A stretch of 64,000 nt of DNA from NCBI GenBank assembly GCA_052246295.1, contig JBQQCO010000003.1; one strand, 5' to 3'. The stretch is from Piscibacillus sp052246295 (GTDB lineage Bacteria; Bacillota; Bacilli; Bacillales; Alkalibacillaceae). The notes under the pieces are model-generated. The model had not been told where the DNA came from, searched no databases, and saw nothing but the letters and a program-made list of their open reading frames with translations. The position numbers and the translations under genes are program-made. Each line of letters opens with the position of its first letter. Position 1 is the stretch's first letter. This document shows, piece after piece, positions 26,400-33,353 of the stretch.

Positions 26400-26519
26400 T
26401 TAACGCGTAATGAACAAATAATAAATTGACAACCAAGAACCAACAATAAAAGCTCCAACTATTAATACAGAAACAAAAGCCCCATACAACTTCTCATCAT
26501 GTTCTTTAGAACGCTTCAT
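26400..26519 (-). CDS. Cytochrome c oxidase subunit IIa-like peptide (39 aa)
   Basis: A 39-residue single-helix peptide (MKRSKEHDEKLYGAFVSVLI then a hydrophobic run ending YYLFITR). The charged start, single helix and place directly before subunit II match the subunit IIa family of ba3 oxidases. AAGGAGG is well spaced from the ATG. It is the first gene of the operon, behind two FNR/CRP-type boxes. Confidence 0.8.
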   Translation of the reverse strand: MKRSKEHDEKLYGAFVSVLIVGAFIVGSWLSIYYLFITR

Positions 26520-26578
26520 CGGCAGCCCTCCTTATCTCTTTTTCTACTTTTATCTTATTGGTAAAATCATCTAAAGTT

Positions 26579-26594
26579 TGTGATTTATATCACA
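26579..26594. promoter_or_regulatory. FNR/CRP-type box, promoter-proximal
   Basis: TGTGA-TTTATA-TCACA is a perfect TGTGA-N6-TCACA palindrome upstream of the oxidase operon. A TAAGAT hexamer on the minus strand (26552-26557) would be a -10 box; with a start near 26545 the box centre falls at about -41.5, the position of a class II activator site. Confidence 0.72.
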
Positions 26595-26620
26595 AACTCA
26601 CCATTATTTGTTGACGGAAT

Positions 26621-26636
26621 TGTGAAATATTTCACA
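26621..26636. promoter_or_regulatory. FNR/CRP-type box, promoter-distal
   Basis: TGTGA-AATATT-TCACA is a second perfect box whose centre is exactly 42 bp (four helical turns) from the first, so both lie on one face of the DNA. Confidence 0.72.
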
Positions 26637-26650
26637 ATAAGCGCAAAAAA

Positions 26651-26677
26651 TAACACCCTCCATCTTGAAAGGTGTTA
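26651..26677 (-). terminator. Terminator of the Crp/Fnr gene
   Basis: TAACACC and GGTGTTA form a hairpin at the end of the regulator gene, followed on the minus strand by ATTTTTTG. It separates the regulator transcript from the oxidase operon. Confidence 0.65.
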
Positions 26678-27364
26678 ATGTATCCAATATTCTTTTAAGG
26701 TATCAAAATCTAGAATATGTATTTCTTTTCGGTTGTAAGCAATAACTTGTTCTTTTTTTAGTCGGTTGAACGCCCGATTAACCGCTTCACGAGACACTCC
26801 TATCATGCTAGCTAGCTCCGAGTTTGTGATCGGAAGTTGTAGATAAATCTCACCCGTTGATTTCTTTACTCCTAGTTCGTTGGTGAACCTAATGAGCATC
26901 ATCACAATTCTATGAAATACATCTTGAGATTGAATCGTTTGAAGCTGCTCTTGTAGGTCTAATAATTTCTTTCCCACCACTTTCAAAACTTTAATAGCCA
27001 CTCCCGGATTTTCTAGCAACAATAATTCAAAATCTTGGATTGGAATACTCACAATTTTTGTATCCGTTAAGGTGATTGCTGTTGCAGGATAAGGCGTTTC
27101 ATCAAAGAACCCGACGTGTGGAAACATTTCATCTGAATGTAAGACATTAACGATTTGTTCATTACCTTCTTGATTTACCTTGAAAACCTTCACCAAACCA
27201 GAACGAATGAAATAAACAGAATGACGCTTTTCATTTTGGCGAAATATGTAGTCGCCTTTTGTTAATTCGCGTTCAACTGAAATCTGTCTTAAACGATTTA
27301 ACTCCACTTCATTAAGCTCTGTAAAAATTGGAAACTGTCTAAAGAATGATTCTGATTGAAACAC
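26675..27364 (-). CDS. Crp/Fnr-family transcription regulator without cysteines
   Basis: A 229-residue regulator: cyclic-nucleotide-binding-like domain (about residues 10-120), long helix, then a winged HTH. The recognition helix region IGVSREAVNRAFNRLK keeps R-E-x-x-x-R, which in CRP reads TGTGA. It has no cysteine at all, so it cannot carry the iron-sulfur cluster of FNR; the signal may be a small ligand, haem or redox state by another route. It starts with GTG behind AGGGGGA, 2 bases after the TRIC-like gene, and lies just upstream of the oxidase operon with two matching boxes, so it is the likely regulator. Confidence 0.85.
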   Translation of the reverse strand: MFQSESFFRQFPIFTELNEVELNRLRQISVERELTKGDYIFRQNEKRHSVYFIRSGLVKVFKVNQEGNEQIVNVLHSDEMFPHVGFFDETPYPATAITLTDTKIVSIPIQDFELLLLENPGVAIKVLKVVGKKLLDLQEQLQTIQSQDVFHRIVMMLIRFTNELGVKKSTGEIYLQLPITNSELASMIGVSREAVNRAFNRLKKEQVIAYNRKEIHILDFDTLKEYWIH

Positions 27365-27365
27365 A

Positions 27366-28004
27366 TTATTCCCCCTGACGTTTAAGCTTTTTCAATTGTC
27401 TTAACCAATCAAATCTCGAAGGTAAGCTCCATTGATAAATTACCGATAACATTCTAAGTGAGACAATACCGATGATTAATAAGATAAACTGCCACATCGT
27501 TGTAGCAATGCCAAATCCGACCGCCATTGCACCTAACACAGCCCACATAGCATAAATTTCTTGATGTAACACAAGTGGTTTTCTGCCCGCTAACATATCT
27601 CGAATGACACCACCGCCTACTCCTGTTAAAACACCACCTACAATAACCGCACTCATTGGGTAACCAGCCATGACCGCAAATAGTGCACCTTGCACGGCGA
27701 ATGAAGCAAGACCAATGGCATCAAAGAAAACTCCCCATAACTTTTTGAACCCTAACACCCAGTGAAAAGGGATGAAGAACAAAAGTGTCATCGTTATAAA
27801 AGCTATGGTAAATAACATGCTTTGATTCCATATATCTGAGATCGGCAAATCGAGTAGAATATTTCGGATTGTTCCTCCACCAAATGCCGTTACAAAACCT
27901 AATAAATAAACACCGAATAGATCATATTCTTCTTCCAATGCAACAATGGCACCACTAATTGCGAAAGCCATTGTACCAATGATGTTCAAAATATCCCATG
28001 CCAT
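27366..28004 (-). CDS. UPF0126/TRIC-family membrane protein (YvgT/YadS type)
   Basis: A 212-residue membrane protein with seven predicted helices, made of two copies of a UPF0126 repeat: AISGAIVALEEEYDLFGVYLLGFVTAFGGGTIRNILL and AVQGALFAVMAGYPMSAVIVGGVLTGVGGGVIRDML. The GGG(T/V)IR motifs are typical. Relatives act as cation channels or glycine transporters, so substrate is unclear. The ATG at 28004 is used because GGAGGTG lies between it and an earlier ATG. It is followed without a gap by the Crp/Fnr gene. Confidence 0.83.
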   Translation of the reverse strand: MAWDILNIIGTMAFAISGAIVALEEEYDLFGVYLLGFVTAFGGGTIRNILLDLPISDIWNQSMLFTIAFITMTLLFFIPFHWVLGFKKLWGVFFDAIGLASFAVQGALFAVMAGYPMSAVIVGGVLTGVGGGVIRDMLAGRKPLVLHQEIYAMWAVLGAMAVGFGIATTMWQFILLIIGIVSLRMLSVIYQWSLPSRFDWLRQLKKLKRQGE

Positions 28005-28074
28005 TGATTGCACCTCCATCTAGTACAAAACTATCATAACAAAATATTGCTTGTTTGATATATGAAATTTTAGG

Positions 28075-28168
28075 TTTTCCCCATAAAAATAAAAATTTCC
28101 CTATAAAATTGAATTTTTCCCCATAAATCCGAAAAGTTCCTCATATATTAAAATTTTTCCCCATAAAA
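28075..28168 (-). repeat. 20-bp phased repeat array E (word TTTATGGGGAA)
   Basis: Read on the minus strand the word TTTATGGGGAA (variants TTTATAGGGAA and ATATGAGGAA) occurs five times; on the plus strand the ATAAA element starts at 28083, 28103, 28123, 28143 and 28163, an exact 20-bp step. It lies directly behind the terminator of the DinB gene, in the same orientation relative to the terminator as arrays A, B, D and F. Confidence 0.85.
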
Positions 28169-28195
28169 AATACCACGATTCTAGAACGTGGTATT
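28169..28195 (-). terminator. Terminator of the DinB-family gene
   Basis: AATACCACG and CGTGGTATT form a hairpin that contains the stop codon region of the DinB gene and is followed by a T run on the minus strand. Confidence 0.75.
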
Positions 28196-28679
28196 AAGAT
28201 TTACTACTTTTCATCATTCGACGCATTGTATTAATTGTGTTGAGGTGTAAAGCCTCATGAGCAGCGAAAAACTCGAGTGCTTCACCTAAAGTGTTCATTC
28301 CCATGAATTCATGTGGAAGTTCCAAATCTAGCTTTCCACTTACCCTTTCCTCTAGTTCATCTGACTGCTTCTTGAGTAGCTCTAAAATTTCTTCTTTAGA
28401 AGGTGGTTCTTCCGCCCAATCGGATGGGCTCGTCCCTCGAGCATAAAACTCTTGATAAACCTCTGACACACGTGGCTCATCTCCTAAAATCCAGACTAGT
28501 TTAGAGTCTAAGTTTGCGACTAAATGTCCCGCATTCCACCTTATATTATTATGAAATGGACTGCGAACCTCATCAAAGTGCTCCTCTGGAATTTTTTCTA
28601 CTAAGCTAACTACCCAACTTCTCCATAACTTAAAGTGCTGTATGACCGCTTCTTCCGTCAGTGCTACTTTTACACTCAT
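28194..28679 (-). CDS. DinB-family protein
   Basis: A 161-residue four-helix protein of the DinB/YfiT superfamily with three metal-binding histidines: NAGHLVAN near residue 55 and HEALHLNT near residue 145. Many members act as thiol transferases (bacillithiol) or metal-dependent hydrolases; the substrate here is unknown. I start at ATG 28679, behind AAGGAGTGAGG. It is a single gene with its own terminator. Confidence 0.8.
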   Translation of the reverse strand: MSVKVALTEEAVIQHFKLWRSWVVSLVEKIPEEHFDEVRSPFHNNIRWNAGHLVANLDSKLVWILGDEPRVSEVYQEFYARGTSPSDWAEEPPSKEEILELLKKQSDELEERVSGKLDLELPHEFMGMNTLGEALEFFAAHEALHLNTINTMRRMMKSSKS

Positions 28680-28742
28680 ATACCTCACTCCTTCTAACCA
28701 ATACTTTCAACACAAACTGTAAAATTCCTTTCACATAACAAA

Positions 28743-28769
28743 AACTGCCCCAATAAAATTGAGGCAGTT
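28743..28769 (-). terminator. Terminator of the aconitase operon
   Basis: AACTGCCCCAAT and ATTGAGGCAGTT form a stem (one G-T pair), followed by TTTTTG on the minus strand. Confidence 0.75.
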
Positions 28770-28775
28770 AATAAT

Positions 28776-28952
28776 TTAATCTAATATTCGATTGTTTTCA
28801 TCGACATTACTCACACGGTTTTCTTCACGATTTTCATAATCAGAAACGTAACCATCACCTCGACAAACGGTACATGTGTAGTGCCATTCTTCATCGTCCA
28901 TTAATAGTCCGCTTCCTTCACAAGCCTTACATCTGTGTTCTTGAGATCCCAT
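28776..28952 (-). CDS. Small zinc-ribbon-like protein (two CxxC pairs, DnaJ-like)
   Basis: A 58-residue protein with CKACEGSG and CTVCRGDG, the CxxCxGxG repeats of the DnaJ zinc domain, so it probably binds one zinc ion. The end is acidic and polar. Its ATG follows the aconitase stop codon with no gap (TAAATG), which suggests translational coupling. It could help fold or protect the aconitase; that is inference from position. It was found by reading the minus strand directly. Confidence 0.72.
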   Translation of the reverse strand: MGSQEHRCKACEGSGLLMDDEEWHYTCTVCRGDGYVSDYENREENRVSNVDENNRILD

Positions 28953-30914
28953 TTAAACCCCACTTTCTTGTTGTTTATTCTTGATCCAATTAATCACTCC
29001 ACCTTCTAATATTATGTCCAGATGTCTGCTTGTTAATCCATGTCTTACACGGATTTTATCATCCTTACCTTTAATACTAATTTCAAATTCATTGTCATTT
29101 CGAATTTTATCTCGAATGCCTTCAAAAACGAGTACATCACCATTTTCGATTTTTTCATAATCGCTATCATCAACAAATTGTATTGGTAAGACACCAAAGT
29201 TAATTAGGTTTTGTAAGTGAATACGTGCGAAATCTTTAACAAGTACAGCTTTCAGTCCTAAGAAACGTGGTGCTAAAGCCGCATGCTCACGGGATGAACC
29301 TTGTCCATAGTTGTAACCACCTACAACAGCATGACCACCTTCATCTTTTTGCTTCATCGCACGTTCATAGTACGTATCATCGACAATTTCGAATGTAAAC
29401 GTACTAATCCTTTGTAGATTACTACGATATGGTAATACACGAGATCCACCAGCTAGTATTTCATCGGTGGAGATATTATCACCCATCTTAAGTAATACCG
29501 GGACCTCAAAGTTATCTTCTATTGGTGATAGCTCTGGAATCGATTTAATATTAGGTCCTTTTTCAAGTTCTACATTTAAACCTTCTGCAGGATCGATTGG
29601 TTCTTCTAGCATGCCTTGTTCTTTATCAAAATTAACTTTTGGTTCCTTAATCGTCGGATAACTCATATCTAGCGTTCTAGGGTCTGTAATAACACCTGTT
29701 AAAGCTGATGCTGCAGCTGTTTCAGGACTACATAAGAACACACTATCTTCTTTGGTTCCAGAACGACCTGGGAAATTACGTGGTGTTGTTCTTAAACTAT
29801 TTCGACCTGATGCAGGTGCCTGTCCCATACCGATACATCCGTTACAACCAGCCTGGTGAAGACGGCCACCCGCGCTAAGCAAGCTCGCAATATGACCTTC
29901 TTCGACTAATTGCGTTAAAATTTGACGAGAAGAAGGGTTAATATCAAAAGAGACACCATTAGCGATTTGTTTCCCTTTAACAATTTCAGCTGCAATTGCA
30001 AAATCACGATAACCTGGGTTAGCTGATGAACCAATATAAGATTGGTAAATCGTTTCACCAGCCACTTCACTTACAGGTACTACATTTCCTGGACTTGATG
30101 GTTTTGCAATTAAAGGTTCTAATGAAGATAAATCAATTTCATCATGTAGATCATATGTCGCTCCACGGTCTGCCGTAATCTCTTGCCAATCTTCTTCACG
30201 ACCTTGTTGTTTTAAGAAACGCTTAACCTCCTTATCAGAAGGGAAAACTGTCGCTGTTGCACCAAGCTCAGCACCCATGTTGGCGATTACGTGACGATCC
30301 ATTGCTGATAGATCTTTTAAGCCTGGGCCATAGTACTCAATGATTTTTCCAACTCCGCCTTTTACATCATGACGACGTAACATTTCTAAAATAACATCTT
30401 TAGCACTTACCCAATCTGGAAGTTTACCAGTTAACTTCACACCCCAGACCTCAGGCATTTTTACGTAAAAAGGTTCACCAGCAATAGCCATGGCAACATC
30501 AATTCCACCTGCACCCATAGCTAGCATTCCCATACAACCATTCGCACACGTGTGACTATCAGAACCTAAAAGTGTACGACCAGGTTTACATAGTTTTTGC
30601 ATATGAACAGGGTGACTAACACCATTACCTGGACGGCTAAAATATAGGCCAAATTTCTTTGCAGCACTTCTTAAGAATAAATGGTCATCAGGGTTTCGGT
30701 GATCTGACTGAATTAAATTATGGTCAACATATTGAGCTGATGCTTCAGTTTTCGCACTATCAACACCCATCGCCTCAAGCTCTAACATAACCATTGTACC
30801 AGTCGCATCTTGAGTTAATGTTTGATCGATTTTTAAACCAATCTCAGTTCCAGGTTTCATTTCACCTGAAACAAGATGATCTTTAATTAACTTTTGAGCT
30901 ACATTCAGTTTCAT
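28953..30914 (-). CDS. Aconitate hydratase (Aquifex-type, about 650 aa)
   Basis: A 653-residue 4Fe-4S enzyme that interconverts citrate and isocitrate. Cluster cysteines lie in LGSDSHTCANG and AGCNGCIGMGQ; the C-terminal swivel domain shows GYNYGQGSSREHAALAPRFLG. It is clearly shorter than the usual Bacillus CitB (about 900 residues) and matches the smaller aconitase group described as Aquifex type. AAGGAG fits the ATG at 30914. The upstream region holds no other gene on this strand. A second, larger aconitase elsewhere in the genome is likely but cannot be seen. Confidence 0.88.
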   Translation of the reverse strand: MKLNVAQKLIKDHLVSGEMKPGTEIGLKIDQTLTQDATGTMVMLELEAMGVDSAKTEASAQYVDHNLIQSDHRNPDDHLFLRSAAKKFGLYFSRPGNGVSHPVHMQKLCKPGRTLLGSDSHTCANGCMGMLAMGAGGIDVAMAIAGEPFYVKMPEVWGVKLTGKLPDWVSAKDVILEMLRRHDVKGGVGKIIEYYGPGLKDLSAMDRHVIANMGAELGATATVFPSDKEVKRFLKQQGREEDWQEITADRGATYDLHDEIDLSSLEPLIAKPSSPGNVVPVSEVAGETIYQSYIGSSANPGYRDFAIAAEIVKGKQIANGVSFDINPSSRQILTQLVEEGHIASLLSAGGRLHQAGCNGCIGMGQAPASGRNSLRTTPRNFPGRSGTKEDSVFLCSPETAAASALTGVITDPRTLDMSYPTIKEPKVNFDKEQGMLEEPIDPAEGLNVELEKGPNIKSIPELSPIEDNFEVPVLLKMGDNISTDEILAGGSRVLPYRSNLQRISTFTFEIVDDTYYERAMKQKDEGGHAVVGGYNYGQGSSREHAALAPRFLGLKAVLVKDFARIHLQNLINFGVLPIQFVDDSDYEKIENGDVLVFEGIRDKIRNDNEFEISIKGKDDKIRVRHGLTSRHLDIILEGGVINWIKNKQQESGV

Positions 30915-31096
30915 TTGAAAACTCCTTTCCATATTGTCCGTACATATCCACGCTTATAAAAAACGTTTCTATGTAAAATTTACCCATAACTAAGTAATAG
31001 CAAACCTCACAGCTGTTATAACAATTATTATTTTGTGCAAAACATATAAATTTACACTACAAAAATAGTGACATTGTAGGATTTTCACAAAAATCA

Positions 31097-31125
31097 TTTA
31101 CGAACATATGTTCTTTTTTTATAAT
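31097..31125 (+). promoter_or_regulatory. Promoter of the holin-like peptide gene
   Basis: TTTACG and a perfect TATAAT are separated by 17 bases; start of transcription would be near 31132. The LexA box overlaps the -35 end and the spacer. Confidence 0.6.
31101..31114. promoter_or_regulatory. LexA (SOS) box
   Basis: CGAACATATGTTCT matches the Gram-positive LexA consensus CGAACNNNNGTTCG in all but the last fixed base, and the central GAACATATGTTC is a perfect palindrome. It sits inside the promoter spacer, an ideal place for repression. Confidence 0.75.
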
Positions 31126-31169
31126 ATGGACAAGTAAATTCTAGGTGGAATATTTTGGAGGTGTTCAAT

Positions 31170-31277
31170 ATGGACGGAACCGGTTATATCCTAATCTTGT
31201 TCGCCTTTGGTTCTTTTATTGTTGGATTAATATCCCTTGTCGTGCAGGTTGTGTTAGCAATTATTAAGAAAAAGTAG
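31170..31277 (+). CDS. 35-residue membrane peptide, holin-like toxin type
   Basis: The peptide begins MDGTGYILILFAFGSFIVGL and ends with four basic residues (IIKKK), one long membrane helix with a positive end. This form, with FAFGSF, resembles the putative holin-like toxins of Firmicute type I toxin-antitoxin loci. GGAGGTG is 7 bases before the ATG. The promoter carries a LexA box, so it should be made after DNA damage, comparable to TisB in E. coli. I see no clear antisense antitoxin promoter downstream. The remaining bases 30915-31096 show nothing I can name. Confidence 0.65.
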   Translation: MDGTGYILILFAFGSFIVGLISLVVQVVLAIIKKK

Positions 31278-31367
31278 CTTAATACAGTAACCATATCTTG
31301 AATAAAAAGGAAAAGTGAACTTAGTAGAGAATATAAACATTAATAAACTTTTTAAAGGGGATTATAT

Positions 31368-31791
31368 ATGTTAAATCAGGTTTGTGTTATCACCATTCGT
31401 GTCAAGAACATTAAGACATCAATTCATTTCTATACGGAGTTGCTAGGGTTTGAAGTGGATCAGTACTACGGAGATACCATAGCGAGTCTTAAACATCCAA
31501 ACACACCCGAACACACCCGTTATACTTGAAGAACATTCAGATTTAGATACTTCTAATAACGTTGTACTCGCTTTACAATCAGATAACATCGATCAAGACA
31601 TATCTAAATTGAAAGCTAATGGAATTACTTTCTTACATGACCCTAAACCTTGCCCACCAGGTCGCTTCACAACACTCACAGACCCTAACGGAAACATAAA
31701 TCGAATTACTAGAGTTTTCCAAAGTGAACAAGTAACGATTAAACGCCTCACAAATACTGCGAGGCGTTTAATATTTTATAATTTCTTATAA
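31368..31791 (+). pseudogene. VOC (glyoxalase/bleomycin-resistance) family gene, broken by a 10-bp duplication
   Basis: The gene starts MLNQVCVITIRVKNIKTSIH with AAAGGGG before it and has the VOC pattern FYTELLGFEVD early and FLHDPKPCPPGRFTTLTDPNGN late. In between, AACACACCCG is present twice in tandem (31500-31509 and 31510-31519). Removing one copy restores a smooth frame (KHPNTPVILEEHSDL), so the duplication is the lesion. As it stands, the product ends after about 57 residues. The restored frame runs on through the terminator at 31740, so the original end is not certain. Confidence 0.85.
31739..31771. terminator. Two-way terminator between VOC and GNAT genes
   Basis: TTAAACGCCTC and GAGGCGTTTAA form an 11-bp stem with T-rich flank on the plus strand and A-rich flank giving a T-run on the minus strand. 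Confidence 0.75.
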
Positions 31792-32201
31792 AAACCAGTA
31801 GCTGAACCAATGAAGCCATTTCGTTTATAAAAATCATGAGCTTCCTTACGTTCGTTCCGATTTCCACTATTTAATGTCACCATTTGACAACCTTGATTCT
31901 TTGCCCAATTTTCTGATGCTTTTAACAATTCTCGGCCGAACCCTTTTCCACGCACTGACTCCTTAACGACCATTGAAACAATACGCACATAAGAATCATC
32001 ATCCTCATAACGAAACGCACGGATCATACCTGACATACCCACAAGTTTACCTTCGACCTCGTAAACTAAGGTATGGTAATCTGGGTGTTTATTAATCTTA
32101 GAAAAACGTTGCTTCATTTTCTTATCACTCGTTGGATAACCTAACTCACCCATCAAATCCGCAAGACCTTGCACATCTTCTATAGTTGCTTCTCTAATCA
32201 T
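31776..32201 (-). CDS. GNAT-family N-acetyltransferase
   Basis: A 141-residue acetyltransferase. The acetyl-CoA binding motif A is VVKESVRGKGFGRELLKASENWA, followed by NSGNRNERKEAHDFYKRNGF, as in GNAT enzymes that modify small amines or amino acids. Its start overlaps the Nudix gene stop by 4 bases (ATGA type), so the two are translated together. Substrate unknown. Confidence 0.87.
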   Translation of the reverse strand: MIREATIEDVQGLADLMGELGYPTSDKKMKQRFSKINKHPDYHTLVYEVEGKLVGMSGMIRAFRYEDDDSYVRIVSMVVKESVRGKGFGRELLKASENWAKNQGCQMVTLNSGNRNERKEAHDFYKRNGFIGSATGFYKKL

Positions 32202-32596
32202 GTCACGATCTCCTTAGCATAATTTCGTAAAAACTCGATATCCTCTTTATACTGAAAATCCTCATCCGGAACCAACTCTACATCACGCCATTCAACCTTT
32301 TGCACTAACCCGTCTGGATCATGCAACGTTTTTTCTCCCCCAGTTACCTTAACACGGAAATACTTAACCACTGCTAGATCAGACTCTTTAACAAATAATT
32401 CATCTACCACGTTTACATGGTATCCTGTCTCTTCATAAACTTCCCGCACACAGCAATCTTCAAATGTTTCTCCCTCTTCAACACCGCCAGAGGGTACGGA
32501 CCACATTTTAACCTCATGGGGTAAACCTTGATAAATCATTAACAATTCTTGTTTTTCATTAACACAAACTGCAGCTGCACCTTTCCATTTACTCAT
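32198..32596 (-). CDS. Nudix hydrolase
   Basis: A 132-residue hydrolase of nucleoside diphosphates linked to another group. The Nudix box is complete: GGVEEGETFEDCCVREVYEETGY (G-x5-E-x7-REVxEETG). The substrate cannot be told from this. It is the first gene of a two-gene unit with the acetyltransferase. Confidence 0.88.
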   Translation of the reverse strand: MSKWKGAAAVCVNEKQELLMIYQGLPHEVKMWSVPSGGVEEGETFEDCCVREVYEETGYHVNVVDELFVKESDLAVVKYFRVKVTGGEKTLHDPDGLVQKVEWRDVELVPDEDFQYKEDIEFLRNYAKEIVT

Positions 32597-32770
32597 TTTA
32601 AAAACTCCCTTCTGTATCGTTAAACTTCGAGATTATCCTTTTGTTCCCTGCTTAAACAAAATTCAATCAAACGTTTGTTTAGATTTAAAAATTACAACTT
32701 GAAAACTTACATATAAGCATTTAAGTTAGAATAAGTATTACTATCAAATTGACAGTTAGGAGAGAAGAAC

Positions 32771-33307
32771 ATGAAACGTGTTGCTGTCTTTTGTGGTTCA
32801 AGAGAAGGAACCAATAAATTATATATGCAAGAAGCTAAAAAACTGGGTGAGCAATTAGCTAAACACAATATTGAACTCGTCTATGGTGGTGCTGTTGTTG
32901 GGCTCATGGGGGCAGTTGCAGAAGGTGTTATAGAGAACGGTGGAACTGTAACAGGTGTCATTCCTAAACGTTTAAAAATGATTGAAATTGCTCATGAGGG
33001 GCTCAATCAACTCCATGTTGTAAAGGACATGCACGAACGTAAAGCGATGATGGCTAAGCTATCTGATGCATTTATCGCACTTCCAGGTGGTGTTGGAACT
33101 TTAGAAGAGTGGTTTGAAGTGTTCACCTGGGCACAAATCGGATATCACCAAAAGCCATGTGCGTTACTTAACACGAATGGTTACTATACACCGTTAGTAA
33201 ATCTATTCGACCACATGATTACTGAAGGGTTTGCTGATCCACATTACAAGGAAAATGTAATAGTTGAAGATAATGTTAATGATTTGATTAAGTGCTTAAC
33301 TACATAA
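32771..33307 (+). CDS. LOG-family protein (cytokinin riboside phosphoribohydrolase-like)
   Basis: A 178-residue Rossmann-fold protein of the TIGR00730/LOG group, with FCGSREG at the start, YGGAVVGLMGAVAEG and the hallmark PGGVGTLEEWFE. B. subtilis YvdD is the nearest named relative. LOG enzymes cleave nucleotide monophosphates to base and ribose 5-phosphate. GGAGAG precedes the ATG; an inverted repeat (TAAACAAA...TTTGTTTA, 32652-32681) lies upstream. Confidence 0.87.
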   Translation: MKRVAVFCGSREGTNKLYMQEAKKLGEQLAKHNIELVYGGAVVGLMGAVAEGVIENGGTVTGVIPKRLKMIEIAHEGLNQLHVVKDMHERKAMMAKLSDAFIALPGGVGTLEEWFEVFTWAQIGYHQKPCALLNTNGYYTPLVNLFDHMITEGFADPHYKENVIVEDNVNDLIKCLTT

Positions 33308-33317
33308 ATATATTATG

Positions 33318-33345
33318 GGTCTATGAATACCTGCATTCATAGACC
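33318..33345. terminator. Terminator after the LOG gene
   Basis: GGTCTATGAAT and ATTCATAGACC form an 11-bp perfect stem with a TTGTTTGTTT tail; it can also end the convergent gene at 33354. Confidence 0.8.
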
Positions 33346-33353
33346 TTGTTTGT

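Noticed and set aside
32652..32681. Inverted repeat TAAACAAA...TTTGTTTA with CAAACGTTTG inside
   Set aside because: It could be an operator between the Nudix and LOG genes, but I can name no regulator and the region is AT-rich.
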